Part shown: one piece after another, positions 6,853 through 13,674 of the stretch
How positions within the stretch are numbered: position 1 is the first letter of the stretch
Layout: every line of letters starts with the position of its first letter
Source: JACVRW01 sp035705985
GTDB lineage: Bacteria > Actinomycetota > Thermoleophilia > Solirubrobacterales > Thermoleophilaceae
DNA: 14,951 nucleotides
Reading direction: 5' to 3'
Assembly (NCBI GenBank): GCA_035705985.1
Contig: DASSVP010000163.1
Coordinates: 1 to 14,951, forward strand
The notes under the pieces: model-generated
The model's database searches: none
What the model saw: the letters and a program-made list of their open reading frames with translations, nothing else
What the model was told of the DNA's origin: nothing
Made by a program: the position numbers and the translations under genes

Positions 6853-7608
6853 TCAGTCGTACGTGTTGATCACGCGCACGTTCAGGGCGATCACGATCAC
6901 ACCGAGCACCGCCACCACGGCGAAGCCGGGCAGGATGGTTCCCCAGTCGAGGTCCTCGAGCACCAGCGATCGGAGCGCCTCCATCACGTAGGTCACGGGA
7001 TTCAGCGTCGCCGCGATCTCCATCGGCCGCGTGAGCAGGTCGCGCGGCACGAAGTTCGGCGTGAGGAACAGGAGCGGGAAGAAGACCAGCCCGGCCGAGT
7101 TGGTCGCCGCGGCGCTGCGCGTCTTCAGCGCGATGAGCTGCATGAAGCCCGTGAACACCACGGCCCACAGCGCGGTCAGGCCTACCAGCAGCAGGAAGCC
7201 CACCACGCCGCTCGCGACGGAGATACCGAAGATCAGGCCGAGCACGACGATCGCGACCGCGATCAGCACGCCCTTCACTGCCTCGGCGATCAGCCGGCCC
7301 GCCACGATCGCGGTGCGGGACACCGGCGCGGCGCGCAGCTTGTCGAAGTAGCCGCCTTCGATCTCCTCGACGAGGAACAGCGCGGCCGTCCCGAACGAGG
7401 CCGCCAGGAGCAGCGAGCTCGGCAGCTGGAACGCGCCGTAGCCCTGCCCGTTCAGGAAGTCGGTCGACGACGACGGGAAGATCTCCGCCGCCTGGCCGAC
7501 GTTCACGGCGAGGAAGAACAGCGGGATGAACAGCGTGGGGAGGAGGGCCTCCGGTGTGCGCGCTCCCTCGCGAAGCGCACGCTGTCCCAGCAGCCAGGCC
7601 TGGCTCAT
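6853..7608 (-). CDS. ABC-2 type exporter permease, DrrB-like
   Basis: A 251-residue membrane protein with about six hydrophobic segments: near residues 22-38, 61-80, 112-130, 134-160, 171-187 and 226-245. Family landmarks include EEIEGGYFDKLRAAPVSR after the second segment and LNPVTYVMEALRSL near the C-terminus, both typical of DrrB/NodJ-type ABC-2 permeases. It would form the membrane channel of a drug, lipid or glycoconjugate exporter with the ATPase just upstream. Its ATG overlaps the ATPase stop (ATGA, 7605-7608), so translation is coupled and the subunits are made in matching amounts. The substrate cannot be told from the sequence. Confidence 0.9.
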   Translation of the reverse strand: MSQAWLLGQRALREGARTPEALLPTLFIPLFFLAVNVGQAAEIFPSSSTDFLNGQGYGAFQLPSSLLLAASFGTAALFLVEEIEGGYFDKLRAAPVSRTAIVAGRLIAEAVKGVLIAVAIVVLGLIFGISVASGVVGFLLLVGLTALWAVVFTGFMQLIALKTRSAAATNSAGLVFFPLLFLTPNFVPRDLLTRPMEIAATLNPVTYVMEALRSLVLEDLDWGTILPGFAVVAVLGVIVIALNVRVINTYD

Positions 7609-8417
7609 GCCGCCACCTCCTGAACGTCACCGGCGACGCGGCTGCGGCTGCGGCCGGTCGCGTCCAAGAACACGTCGTCGAGCGTGGGCTCGTGATCGAG
7701 GTCGAGCCGCTCGCGCAGGCCGACCTTCAGCTCGGCGGGCCTTCCCTGGCGGACGATGCGGCCGTCGTCGATGATCGCGAGCCGGTCGCAGAGCTGATCG
7801 GCCTCCTCGAGGTACTGCGTGGTGAGGAAGACCGTCGTCCCGCGCGCGTTGATGCGGCGCACCTCGTCCCAGACCGTGAGCCGGCTCACCGGGTCGAGGC
7901 CGGTCGTGGGCTCGTCGAGGAACAGCACATCCGGCTCGTGCACCAGCGCCGACGCGAGGTCGAGCCGGCGCTTCATGCCGCCCGAGTAGCCCTTGATGTG
8001 GCGGTCGGCCGCGTCGTCCAGCTCCACGAGCTGCAGCAGCTCGTCGGTGCGCTTCGCGGCGTCCGGCGCCGAGAGCCCGAACAGCCGGGCCTGGAGCACG
8101 AGCAGCTCGCGACCGGTCTGGCGCGGGTCGAGCCCCGCCTCCTGGAGCGCGACGCCGATCCGGCGGCGCACCTCGTCGGGGTCGTCCGCCACGTCCACGC
8201 CCGCCACCCGCGCGGAGCCGGAGGTAATGGTGAGGAGCGTGGTGAGCATCTTCACCGTCGTGGACTTGCCGGCGCCATTCGGCCCGAGGAAGCCGAAGAC
8301 CTCGCCCGACTCGACTCTCAAATCGACGCCGCGAACGGCCTCGATGTCGCCGTTCTTGCTGCTCGGGTAGTGCTTCACAAGTGCCGCGGCCTCCACCGCG
8401 GGCGCGGTCTCATTCAT
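7605..8417 (-). CDS. ABC exporter ATP-binding protein, DrrA-like
   Basis: A 270-residue ATPase subunit that powers the downstream permease. Visible motifs are Walker A GPNGAGKST (45-53), Q-loop Q92, signature YSGGM (144-148), Walker B VLFLDEP (164-170) and D-loop GLD. The H-loop position reads TTQYLEEAD, with Gln201 where most ABC ATPases have His. As I recall, this is common in the DrrA daunorubicin-resistance branch. A short C-terminal extension with LDDVFLDATGR (246-256) is also typical of that branch. AGAGG ends eleven bases before the ATG. The gene is separated from the SRPBCC gene by about 90 bases holding a composite hairpin, so it probably has its own promoter or is attenuated. Confidence 0.93.
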   Translation of the reverse strand: MNETAPAVEAAALVKHYPSSKNGDIEAVRGVDLRVESGEVFGFLGPNGAGKSTTVKMLTTLLTITSGSARVAGVDVADDPDEVRRRIGVALQEAGLDPRQTGRELLVLQARLFGLSAPDAAKRTDELLQLVELDDAADRHIKGYSGGMKRRLDLASALVHEPDVLFLDEPTTGLDPVSRLTVWDEVRRINARGTTVFLTTQYLEEADQLCDRLAIIDDGRIVRQGRPAELKVGLRERLDLDHEPTLDDVFLDATGRSRSRVAGDVQEVAA

Positions 8418-8433
8418 GTCTGGTTAGACCTCT

Positions 8434-8500
8434 CACGTTTTCGAAAGTCATCGCTGGGCGACGCTAGCGACGCGCCGCCCAGCTTTCTTCTCGAAACGTG
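8434..8500. terminator. Nested hairpin between the SRPBCC gene and the ABC operon, possible terminator or attenuator
   Basis: The inner stem is a perfect 8-bp pair, GCTGGGCG (8453-8460) with CGCCCAGC (8476-8483), around a 15-base loop. An outer arm pairs CACGTTTTCGA (8434-8444) with TCGAAACGTG (8491-8500), ten pairs with one bulged base. On the minus strand it would stop transcripts from the arsR/SRPBCC operon. The U-tract after the stem is weak, so a regulatory structure in the ABC operon leader is an alternative. Confidence 0.4.
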
Positions 8501-8507
8501 CTGCGTG

Positions 8508-8996
8508 TCAGCGGAGTGAGCCCGCGACCTGCTCGAGGAGGTCCAGGGCGTCCTGGAGGCCGTCCTCCATGCCCGAGTTGACGTGGGCGTCGCGGTGCTC
8601 CTTGGTCTCGTGCTGCACGAGGATCTCGAGCTTGGTGCGCCCATCGGCCTCGGTCAGCGTCAGCGTGTTGAGTGACTCGGCGTCCGGGAAGCCCTCGAAG
8701 ACCTCGGTCGAGACGAGCCGCTCGTTCGGCACGATCTCGCGGTACTCGCCGTGGAAGGCGACCTCCATGTCGCCGTTCGCGACCATCACGTAGCGCCACT
8801 CGCCGCCCACGCGCAGGTCGATCTCGCAGACTGTCATCTCGCCGCGCTTCGCGTGCCACCAGCGCCTGACGAGCTCCGGGGTCGTGTACGCCTTGTAGAC
8901 CAGCTCCCGGGGCGCGTCGAACTCGCGCGTGATCAGGATCTGGTCGTCCGTCGGCAGGCTCACCACTGCGGAGCCGCTACCTGCCCGTGCCGCCAT
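8508..8996 (-). CDS. SRPBCC (AHSA1-like) domain protein
   Basis: A 162-residue START-like helix-grip protein of the activator-of-Hsp90-ATPase C-terminal type. Landmarks are ITREFDAPRELVYKAYTTPE (22-41), VRRWWHAKRGE (43-53), DLRVGGEWRYVM (60-71), the FHGEYREIVPNERLVSTE region, and a C-terminal HVNSGMEDGLQDALDLLEQV helix (138-157). Such proteins bind hydrophobic ligands; the actual ligand is unknown. The gene overlaps the ArsR gene by 20 bases and has a near-perfect Shine-Dalgarno six bases before its ATG, inside arsR. ArsR plus SRPBCC operons are very common in actinobacteria, and here the operon appears to be controlled by the operator at 9344-9363. Confidence 0.9.
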   Translation of the reverse strand: MAARAGSGSAVVSLPTDDQILITREFDAPRELVYKAYTTPELVRRWWHAKRGEMTVCEIDLRVGGEWRYVMVANGDMEVAFHGEYREIVPNERLVSTEVFEGFPDAESLNTLTLTEADGRTKLEILVQHETKEHRDAHVNSGMEDGLQDALDLLEQVAGSLR

Positions 8997-9333
8997 CTTC
9001 GTCCTCCTTGTCCTTGAGTTCTTCCAACACGATGTCCAGCTCGTCGAACCGGTCCGACCACGTGCGCTCGTAGTCCTTCACCCAGTCGTGAATGGGCTTG
9101 AGCGCCGCGCCGTTCAGCCGGTAGAGCCGCTGGCGTCCTTCTTCACGCACGTCGACCGCCCCCACCTCGCGGAGCACCCGCAGGTGCTTCGACACCTGTG
9201 GCTGTGCGATTCCGAGCAGGCCGACCAGGTCGTTCACAGGCCGCTCGCCCATGGCGAGCGCGTCGAGAATCGCTCGCCTCCGGGGCTCGGCCACCGCGTT
9301 GAACGCGTCGGTCGTGGTCGCTGCTCGTGCCAT
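8977..9333 (-). CDS. ArsR-family winged-helix repressor
   Basis: A 118-residue regulator. The winged helix covers about 8-75: FNAVAEPRRRAILDAL (11-26), the recognition helix in IAQPQVSKHLRVLREVGAV (42-60), and the wing DVREEGRQRLYRL. The metal-binding CxC motif of classical ArsR/SmtB is absent, so it probably responds to something other than arsenic or zinc, as in the SdpR-like branch. The acidic C-terminal tail overlaps the next gene. I chose ATG 9333 because a clear promoter ends seven bases before it, which gives a leaderless transcript. Longer versions starting further upstream would read through the promoter and operator. Confidence 0.92.
   Translation of the reverse strand: MARAATTTDAFNAVAEPRRRAILDALAMGERPVNDLVGLLGIAQPQVSKHLRVLREVGAVDVREEGRQRLYRLNGAALKPIHDWVKDYERTWSDRFDELDIVLEELKDKEDEDGGTGR
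9003..9009 (-). promoter_or_regulatory. Strong ribosome binding site for the SRPBCC gene
   Basis: AAGGAGG lies inside the end of the arsR coding region, six bases before the ATG at 8996. It fixes that start and would allow efficient translation of the second gene of the operon. Confidence 0.75.
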
Positions 9334-9340
9334 GCGGAAC

Positions 9341-9368
9341 ATCATATACCCATATCGGAATATATCAA
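9341..9368 (-). promoter_or_regulatory. Promoter of the arsR-SRPBCC operon
   Basis: On the minus strand, -35 TTGATA (9363-9368) and -10 TATGAT (9341-9346) are separated by 16 bases. Each matches five of six consensus positions. Seven bases follow before the ATG at 9333, so the mRNA would start at or next to the start codon. The block is strikingly AT-rich against its surroundings. Confidence 0.7.
9344..9363. promoter_or_regulatory. Putative ArsR operator, 20-bp dyad in the promoter spacer
   Basis: ATATACCCATATCGGAATAT is centred between 9353 and 9354, and eight of its ten base pairs are complementary across the axis. It fills the -35/-10 spacer, so bound repressor would block RNA polymerase. 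Autoregulation by the adjacent ArsR protein is the simplest reading. The divergent methyltransferase promoter lies close by and may also be affected. Confidence 0.6.
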
Positions 9369-9387
9369 GCGAGTTTGCGCCGGCGGT

Positions 9388-9393
9388 TAGTGT
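9388..9393 (+). promoter_or_regulatory. Putative -10 element of the divergent methyltransferase gene
   Basis: TAGTGT is followed by exactly six bases and then the ATG at 9400. This is the leaderless layout, and no Shine-Dalgarno is present. A matching -35 would fall at about 9365-9370, next to the ArsR operator, but no good -35 sequence is seen. Confidence 0.4.
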
Positions 9394-9399
9394 CCGCGC

Positions 9400-10224
9400 A
9401 TGAACGCAACCCCTCAGGACTCCGAGCTCAAGGCCCGCCACCGCAAGATGTGGGCGTCGGGCGACTACCCGTCGATGGTCGAGACCTTCCTGCTGCCGCT
9501 GGGGCCGCGGCTGGTGGACGCGCTCGACATCGGGCCCGACATGACCGTGCTCGACGTGGCCGCCGGCACCGGCAACGCGTCGATACCCGCCGCTCAGCGC
9601 GGCGCGAAGGTCACGGCGAGCGACCTCACCCCGGAGCTGTTCGACGCCGGCCGCAGGCGGGCGGAGGCCGAGGGCGCCGGGCTCGACTGGGTCGAGGCGG
9701 ATGCGGAGAACCTGCCCTTCGGCGACGAGTCATTCGACGTCGTCATGTCCTCGATCGGCGTGATGTTCGCTCCGCGCCACCAGCAGGCGGCCGACGAGCT
9801 CGTGCGCGTGTGCCGCCCGGGCGGGAAGCTCGGCCTGCTCAGCTGGACGCCCGAGGGGATGATCGGCGCCCTGTTCAAGCTGATGGGGCCGTTCGCCCCG
9901 CCGCCCCCGCCGGGCGCATCCCCGCCGCCGCTCTGGGGAAGCGAGGACCACCTGCACGAGCTGTTCGGCGATCGCGTCGACTTCCAGTCGTTCCAGCGCG
10001 ACATGCTCCACATCGACGCCTTCCAGAACCCGCGCGACTGGGGGCAGCACTTCAGGGACCGCTACGGGCCGACGATCGTCGCGCGGGCCAACGCCGCCAA
10101 GGACGGACGTCAGGAGGAGCTCGACGACGCGCTCGACGGATTCTGCGACGAGTGGAACCGCGGCACCGAGGGCGATGCGCGCTTCGAGCAGGAGTACCTG
10201 GTGGCAGTGGGCATCAGGCGCTGA
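9400..10224 (+). CDS. Class I SAM-dependent methyltransferase (UbiE/Methyltransf_11-like)
   Basis: A 274-residue methyltransferase with unknown substrate. SAM-binding motifs are VLDVAAGTGN (50-59), the acidic D75 after strand two (TASDLTPEL), DAENLPFGDESFDVV (101-115), and VCRPGGKLGLLSW (137-149). The C-terminal half (about 160-274) forms the substrate side and carries a proline-rich loop, APPPPPGASPPPLWG, near 164-178. The start is the only good ATG, with a TAnnnT element six bases upstream. It diverges from the ArsR operon and ends in a palindrome shared with the LysE gene. Homologues of this layout are common in actinobacteria and mostly uncharacterised. Confidence 0.9.
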   Translation: MNATPQDSELKARHRKMWASGDYPSMVETFLLPLGPRLVDALDIGPDMTVLDVAAGTGNASIPAAQRGAKVTASDLTPELFDAGRRRAEAEGAGLDWVEADAENLPFGDESFDVVMSSIGVMFAPRHQQAADELVRVCRPGGKLGLLSWTPEGMIGALFKLMGPFAPPPPPGASPPPLWGSEDHLHELFGDRVDFQSFQRDMLHIDAFQNPRDWGQHFRDRYGPTIVARANAAKDGRQEELDDALDGFCDEWNRGTEGDARFEQEYLVAVGIRR

Positions 10225-10235
10225 CGCGTCAGCGC
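10218..10235. terminator. 18-bp perfect palindrome spanning two convergent stop codons
   Basis: GCGCTGACGCGTCAGCGC contains the TGA of the methyltransferase (10222-10224) and the TGA of the LysE gene (10229-10231). Either transcript could form a 7-bp stem with a CGCG loop. There is no U-tract, so intrinsic termination is unproven. It may simply stall or insulate the two converging transcripts. Confidence 0.4.
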
Positions 10236-10855
10236 TGCGTGAAGGCGAGCCGGCCGGCGAGCGCCACGAAGGCGCCGCCGAACAGACGCCGCATCCACGT
10301 CAGGACGCGCGGGCGCGAGATCACGTGCTCGCGCACGGCCGCGGCGAACACGCCGTAGATCGCGAAGATCACGAACGTCACGAGCATGAAGACGGCGCTC
10401 AGCTCGACCATGCGCAGCGACGCGTGCGCCTCGCCACTGCTCACGAACTGCGGCAGAAACGCGAAGAAGAAGATCGTGAGCTTCGGGTTGAGCAGGTTGA
10501 TCAGGACGCCGGAGACGATCACCTCGCGCGACGAGGGCGGCGCGCTCCGGTCCACGGTGAGCGGGCCGCTCTCCCGGAACGTGGTCCACGCCATGTAGAT
10601 CAGGTAGGCCACGCCCAGGTACTTCAGCGTCTGGAACGCGACCGCGCTCGTGTGGAGCAGCGCCGCGAGCCCGGTGATGGCGGCGAGCATGTGCGGCACG
10701 ATTCCGAGCGTGCAGCCGAAGGCCGCGACGATGCTCGCGCGGGCGCCGCGCGCGAGGCCGGCGGCCAGCGTGTAGAGCACGCCGGTGCCCGGCGTGGCGA
10801 CTACGACCAGCGTGGTGAGCAGGAACTCAGTGCTGATGGCCCGGCATGGTCGCAC
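10229..10855 (-). CDS. LysE/RhtB-family exporter
   Basis: A 208-residue inner-membrane exporter of the LysE superfamily, whose members expel amino acids or small metabolites. Hydrophobic segments lie near 10-32, 40-66, 72-92, 112-136, 150-174 and 188-204. Signature stretches are VVATPGTGVLYTLAAGLARG (18-37) and GVLINLLNPKLTIFFFAFLP (116-135). The start is GTG 10855, the last usable start before the first membrane segment. It overlaps the end of the LysR gene by 29 bases, implying translational coupling. The N-terminus MRPCRAISTEF is slightly longer than usual. The substrate is unknown. Placement directly behind a LysR regulator suggests control by it. Confidence 0.87.
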   Translation of the reverse strand: MRPCRAISTEFLLTTLVVVATPGTGVLYTLAAGLARGARASIVAAFGCTLGIVPHMLAAITGLAALLHTSAVAFQTLKYLGVAYLIYMAWTTFRESGPLTVDRSAPPSSREVIVSGVLINLLNPKLTIFFFAFLPQFVSSGEAHASLRMVELSAVFMLVTFVIFAIYGVFAAAVREHVISRPRVLTWMRRLFGGAFVALAGRLAFTQR

Positions 10856-11768
10856 CCTTCGCGATCTCGGCGGCGTCGTGCACCGCCGAGACCAGCGCCT
10901 GGATGGACGGGCGGGCCGCATCCGTGGCGCGGGTGGCGGCGAAGATGGCGCGCGTGACGGTGGCGCTCTCCATCTCGCGCAGCACGATGCCGCGGTGGCG
11001 CTCGGGGAGGGCGAGCTCGGGCACCATCGCGACGGCCAGCCCGTTCGCCACCAGCGAGAGGCTGATGTTCGCGTCGTTGGTGCGGTGCCGGATGTCCGGG
11101 TCGAAGCCACCGTGCTGCCGGCAGACGCGCTGCGTGACCTCCTCCCAACCCATCGTGGGGTGGCCGCTCGTCCACGCCTCGCCGGCCAGCTCGGCGAGCG
11201 GCACGGAGCGGCGGTGCTCGCGGGCCGCGGGGTGACGGGACGGGAGCACGAGCAGCACGCGGTCGCTCAGGAGGTCGAGCCGCTCGAGGCCCACGGGCAG
11301 CCGCCGCGGCTGATGGTGCCACTCGTCGCCGAGCACCAGGTCCACGTCGCCCAGCGCGAGCGCCGGCAGCGCCTCCTCGGGCTCGGCCTCCACCAGCTCG
11401 CAACGAAGGCGGGGAGCGTCGCGCGCGAGCGCTCGCATGGCGGGGAGCATGAGTCGCAGGATCACCGACTGGAAGCCGGCGATGCGGGCGCGGCCGGTGA
11501 CGGAGCCGGCCGCGGCGGCCAGATCGGCCTCCGCGAGCGCGGTGCGCTCCAGCAGCGCCTCGGCGTGCTCGACGAGCACGACGGCGGGGTCCGTGAGCCG
11601 GACGCCGCGGCCCGCGCGCTCGAGCAATGGCACGCCTGCCTCGCGCTCGAGGATGGCGAGCTGCTGGGAGATGGCGGACGGCGTGAACTGGAGCGCGTCG
11701 GCGACCGCGGCGATCGTGCCGCGTTCGTTCAGCTCGCGCAGAAGCCGGAGGCGGCGCAGGTCGAGCAT
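10827..11768 (-). CDS. LysR-family transcriptional regulator
   Basis: A 313-residue LysR regulator. The N-terminal winged helix-turn-helix covers 1-60: LRLLRELNERGTIAAVADAL, then FTPSAISQQLAILEREAGVPLLER at 28-51. The effector-binding domain begins near residue 90 with GRARIAGFQSV, and continues through DVDLVLGDEW and LVANGLAVAMVPELAL. ATG 11768 begins the canonical MLDLRRLRLL. It overlaps the LysE exporter gene and diverges from the EamA-SDR-hydrolase operon across 75 bases, the usual layout for a LysR target. The effector is unknown. It ends with an odd histidine-containing tail, MPGHQH, shared with the LysE start region. Confidence 0.93.
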   Translation of the reverse strand: MLDLRRLRLLRELNERGTIAAVADALQFTPSAISQQLAILEREAGVPLLERAGRGVRLTDPAVVLVEHAEALLERTALAEADLAAAAGSVTGRARIAGFQSVILRLMLPAMRALARDAPRLRCELVEAEPEEALPALALGDVDLVLGDEWHHQPRRLPVGLERLDLLSDRVLLVLPSRHPAAREHRRSVPLAELAGEAWTSGHPTMGWEEVTQRVCRQHGGFDPDIRHRTNDANISLSLVANGLAVAMVPELALPERHRGIVLREMESATVTRAIFAATRATDAARPSIQALVSAVHDAAEIAKGATMPGHQH

Positions 11769-11843
11769 TGTTTAGGAACGCTACTGCTTTCAGTTCACGA
11801 ATACGAATTGGTAGTGACGGTTCGGTGAGCGAGGATGTCCTGA
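11769..11843. promoter_or_regulatory. Divergent LysR/EamA promoter region
   Basis: These 75 bases are locally AT-rich. A 12-bp dyad, TACGAATTGGTA (11802-11813, five of six pairs complementary), overlaps a tandem ACGAAT repeat, which is a candidate LysR site. GAGGA at 11831-11835 is the Shine-Dalgarno of the EamA gene. No unambiguous -35/-10 pair was found. Confidence 0.4.
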
Positions 11844-12764
11844 GTGCGCTCCTCCGGAACCCTCATGTGCCTCGCCTCCGGCATCGGCTTCGGCGCGATG
11901 GCCGTGTTCGGCAAGCTGTCCTACGACGAGGGCGCGACGGTGGGCACGCTGCTCGTCGTGCGCTTCGGCCTGGCCGCGGTGCTGTTCTGGCTGCTGCTGG
12001 CCGCGCGCGGCGCCGTGGGCGAGGTGCGGACGCTCGGCAGGCGCGACCTCGGCCTCGGGCTGGCGCTCGGCGCCGCCGGCTACGCGCTCCAGGCCGGCGG
12101 CTACTTCGCGGCGCTCGAGCGGATCGACGCCTCGCTGCTCGCGCTCATCCTCTACACCTATCCGGCGATGGTGGCGGGCGCTGCACTGGCGATCGGGCGC
12201 GAGCGCCTCGACGGCCGCAAGGTCGCCGCCCTGCTGCTCGCCTCGAGCGGCCTGGTGCTGGTGCTCGCGGGCGCCGGCGCGGGGGCGCTCGACCCGGTCG
12301 GCGCGGCGCTCGGGCTCGGCGCGGCGATGATCTACACCACCTACATCCTCGTGAGCGAGCGGGTGGTCGCGCGCGTGCGCCCGCCGGTGCTGTCGGCGGT
12401 CGTCTGCACGGGCGCGTCGGCGAGCCTGCTGGTGGGCACCACGCTCCTCGGCGAGTTCCGTCCGGGCGACCTCACCGCCGCCGGCTGGGGCTGGCTGGCC
12501 TGCCTCGCGGTGATCTCCACGGTCGGCGCCGTGAGCCTGTTCTTCGCGGGGCTCGACCGAGTGGGCCCGACGGCGGCGTCGATCCTCTCGACGATCGAGC
12601 CGGTCGTGACCGTGCTGCTCGCGTTCCTGGTCTTCGGCGAGGTTCTCGGCGCGGTGCAACTCGCGGGCGGCGCGCTGGTGCTCGCCGCGGTGCTCGTCCT
12701 GAACCTGCGCTGGGACAGACGGCTGCGCGCCCGCGAGGAGGCGATCGGGAGCGCACCGGCGTGA
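11844..12764 (+). CDS. EamA/DMT-superfamily transporter
   Basis: A 306-residue membrane protein with about ten predicted helices in two five-helix EamA repeats, one before and one after about residue 150. Typical stretches are ALILYTYPAMVAGAAL at the end of the first repeat and ASILSTIEPVVTVLLAFLVF at the end of the second. Family members export metabolites or drugs; the substrate is not evident. The start is GTG 11844, eight bases after the GAGGA site. Its stop overlaps the next gene's start (GTGA, 12761-12764), so it is coupled to the SDR gene. It is divergent from, and probably regulated by, the LysR protein. Confidence 0.9.
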   Translation: MRSSGTLMCLASGIGFGAMAVFGKLSYDEGATVGTLLVVRFGLAAVLFWLLLAARGAVGEVRTLGRRDLGLGLALGAAGYALQAGGYFAALERIDASLLALILYTYPAMVAGAALAIGRERLDGRKVAALLLASSGLVLVLAGAGAGALDPVGAALGLGAAMIYTTYILVSERVVARVRPPVLSAVVCTGASASLLVGTTLLGEFRPGDLTAAGWGWLACLAVISTVGAVSLFFAGLDRVGPTAASILSTIEPVVTVLLAFLVFGEVLGAVQLAGGALVLAAVLVLNLRWDRRLRAREEAIGSAPA

Positions 12765-13672
12765 GCGAACCGCTCGAGGACCGGGTCGCGCTCGTGGCCG
12801 GGGCCACCCGCGGAGCGGGGCGCGGGATCGCGACGGCGCTCGGCGAGGCGGGCGCGACGGTCTACTGCACGGGCCGCAGCACGCGCGCCGGCCGCTCCGA
12901 GTACGACCGGCCGGAGACGATCGAGGAGACCGCCGAGCTCGTGACCGAGGCGGGCGGGGAGGGGATCGCGGCGGCGGTGGACCACCTCGAGCCGGACCAG
13001 GTGCGCCGGCTCGTCGAGCGGATCGACTCCGAGCGCGGCCGGCTCGACGTGCTTGTGAACGACGTCTGGGGCGGTGAGCACCTGTTCGAGTGGAACGAGC
13101 CGGTGTGGGAGCACGACCTGCACAACGGGCTGCGGATGCTGCGTCTCGCGATCGACACGCACCTGATCACGAGCCACTTCGCCCTCCCGCTCCTGATTCG
13201 CCGTCCCGGCGGCCTCGTGGTCGAGATGACGGACGGCACGCGCGGGTACAACGAGGCGAACTACCGCAACTCGGCCTTCTACGACCTCTGCAAGACCGCG
13301 GTCCTGCGGCTTGCGTTCAGCCAGGCGGAGGAGCTCGCCGAGCACGGGTGCACGGCCGTCGCGCTCACGCCGGGGTGGCTGCGGTCGGAGATGATGCTCG
13401 AGGCGATGGGCGTGACCGAGGAGAACTGGCACGAGGGCCGCAACCCGCACTTCGCCGCGATCTCGGAGAGCCCGCGCTTCGTGGGCCGCGCCGTGGCGGC
13501 CCTCGCGGCGGACCCCGACGTGGGACGCCGCAACGGCGGCTCGTTCTCCTCCGGCGAGCTGGCGCGCGACTACGGCTTCACCGACACCGACGGCTCCCAA
13601 CCCGACTGCTGGCGCTACATGGTCGAGGTCCAGGACCCCGGCCTGCCACCCGACCCGGCCGGCTACCGCTGA
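12761..13672 (+). CDS. Short-chain dehydrogenase/reductase (SDR), DHRS1-like
   Basis: A 303-residue NAD(P)H-dependent oxidoreductase. The nucleotide-binding loop is AGATRGAGRG (13-22), and the catalytic pair is Y174 and K178 in FYDLCK. After the Tyr/Lys helix comes TPGWLRSEMM (203-212). Two departures from the norm stand out. The NNAG motif is replaced by VNDVWGG (99-105). The catalytic serine, usually about 13 residues before Tyr, is missing, with Thr157 or Thr160 (EMTDGT) nearest. Arg39 after strand two hints at NADP preference. The start is GTG 12761, overlapping the EamA stop, with GGGAG upstream. It is longer than typical 250-residue SDRs, which fits the DHRS1-like branch. The substrate is unknown. 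Confidence 0.9.
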   Translation: MSEPLEDRVALVAGATRGAGRGIATALGEAGATVYCTGRSTRAGRSEYDRPETIEETAELVTEAGGEGIAAAVDHLEPDQVRRLVERIDSERGRLDVLVNDVWGGEHLFEWNEPVWEHDLHNGLRMLRLAIDTHLITSHFALPLLIRRPGGLVVEMTDGTRGYNEANYRNSAFYDLCKTAVLRLAFSQAEELAEHGCTAVALTPGWLRSEMMLEAMGVTEENWHEGRNPHFAAISESPRFVGRAVAALAADPDVGRRNGGSFSSGELARDYGFTDTDGSQPDCWRYMVEVQDPGLPPDPAGYR

Positions 13673-13674
13673 GC

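Noticed and set aside
5198..6991. A 597-codon open frame antisense to the BTAD regulator
   Set aside because: It mirrors the regulator's codons, shows no family motifs, and runs past the regulator's start into the permease end.
9334..9441. A longer ArsR protein starting at 9441, 9345 or 9342
   Set aside because: These starts would translate through the -35/-10 promoter and operator. ATG 9333 fits the promoter spacing and family length.
11768..12760. An N-terminal extension of the SDR frame upstream of GTG 12761
   Set aside because: This part lies over the EamA gene in another frame and is low-complexity Arg/Ala/Gly. SDR homology starts at 12761.
12341..13600. A 419-codon open frame antisense to the SDR gene
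   Set aside because: Histidine/arginine-rich shadow sequence without motifs; the sense strand holds a clear SDR and EamA.
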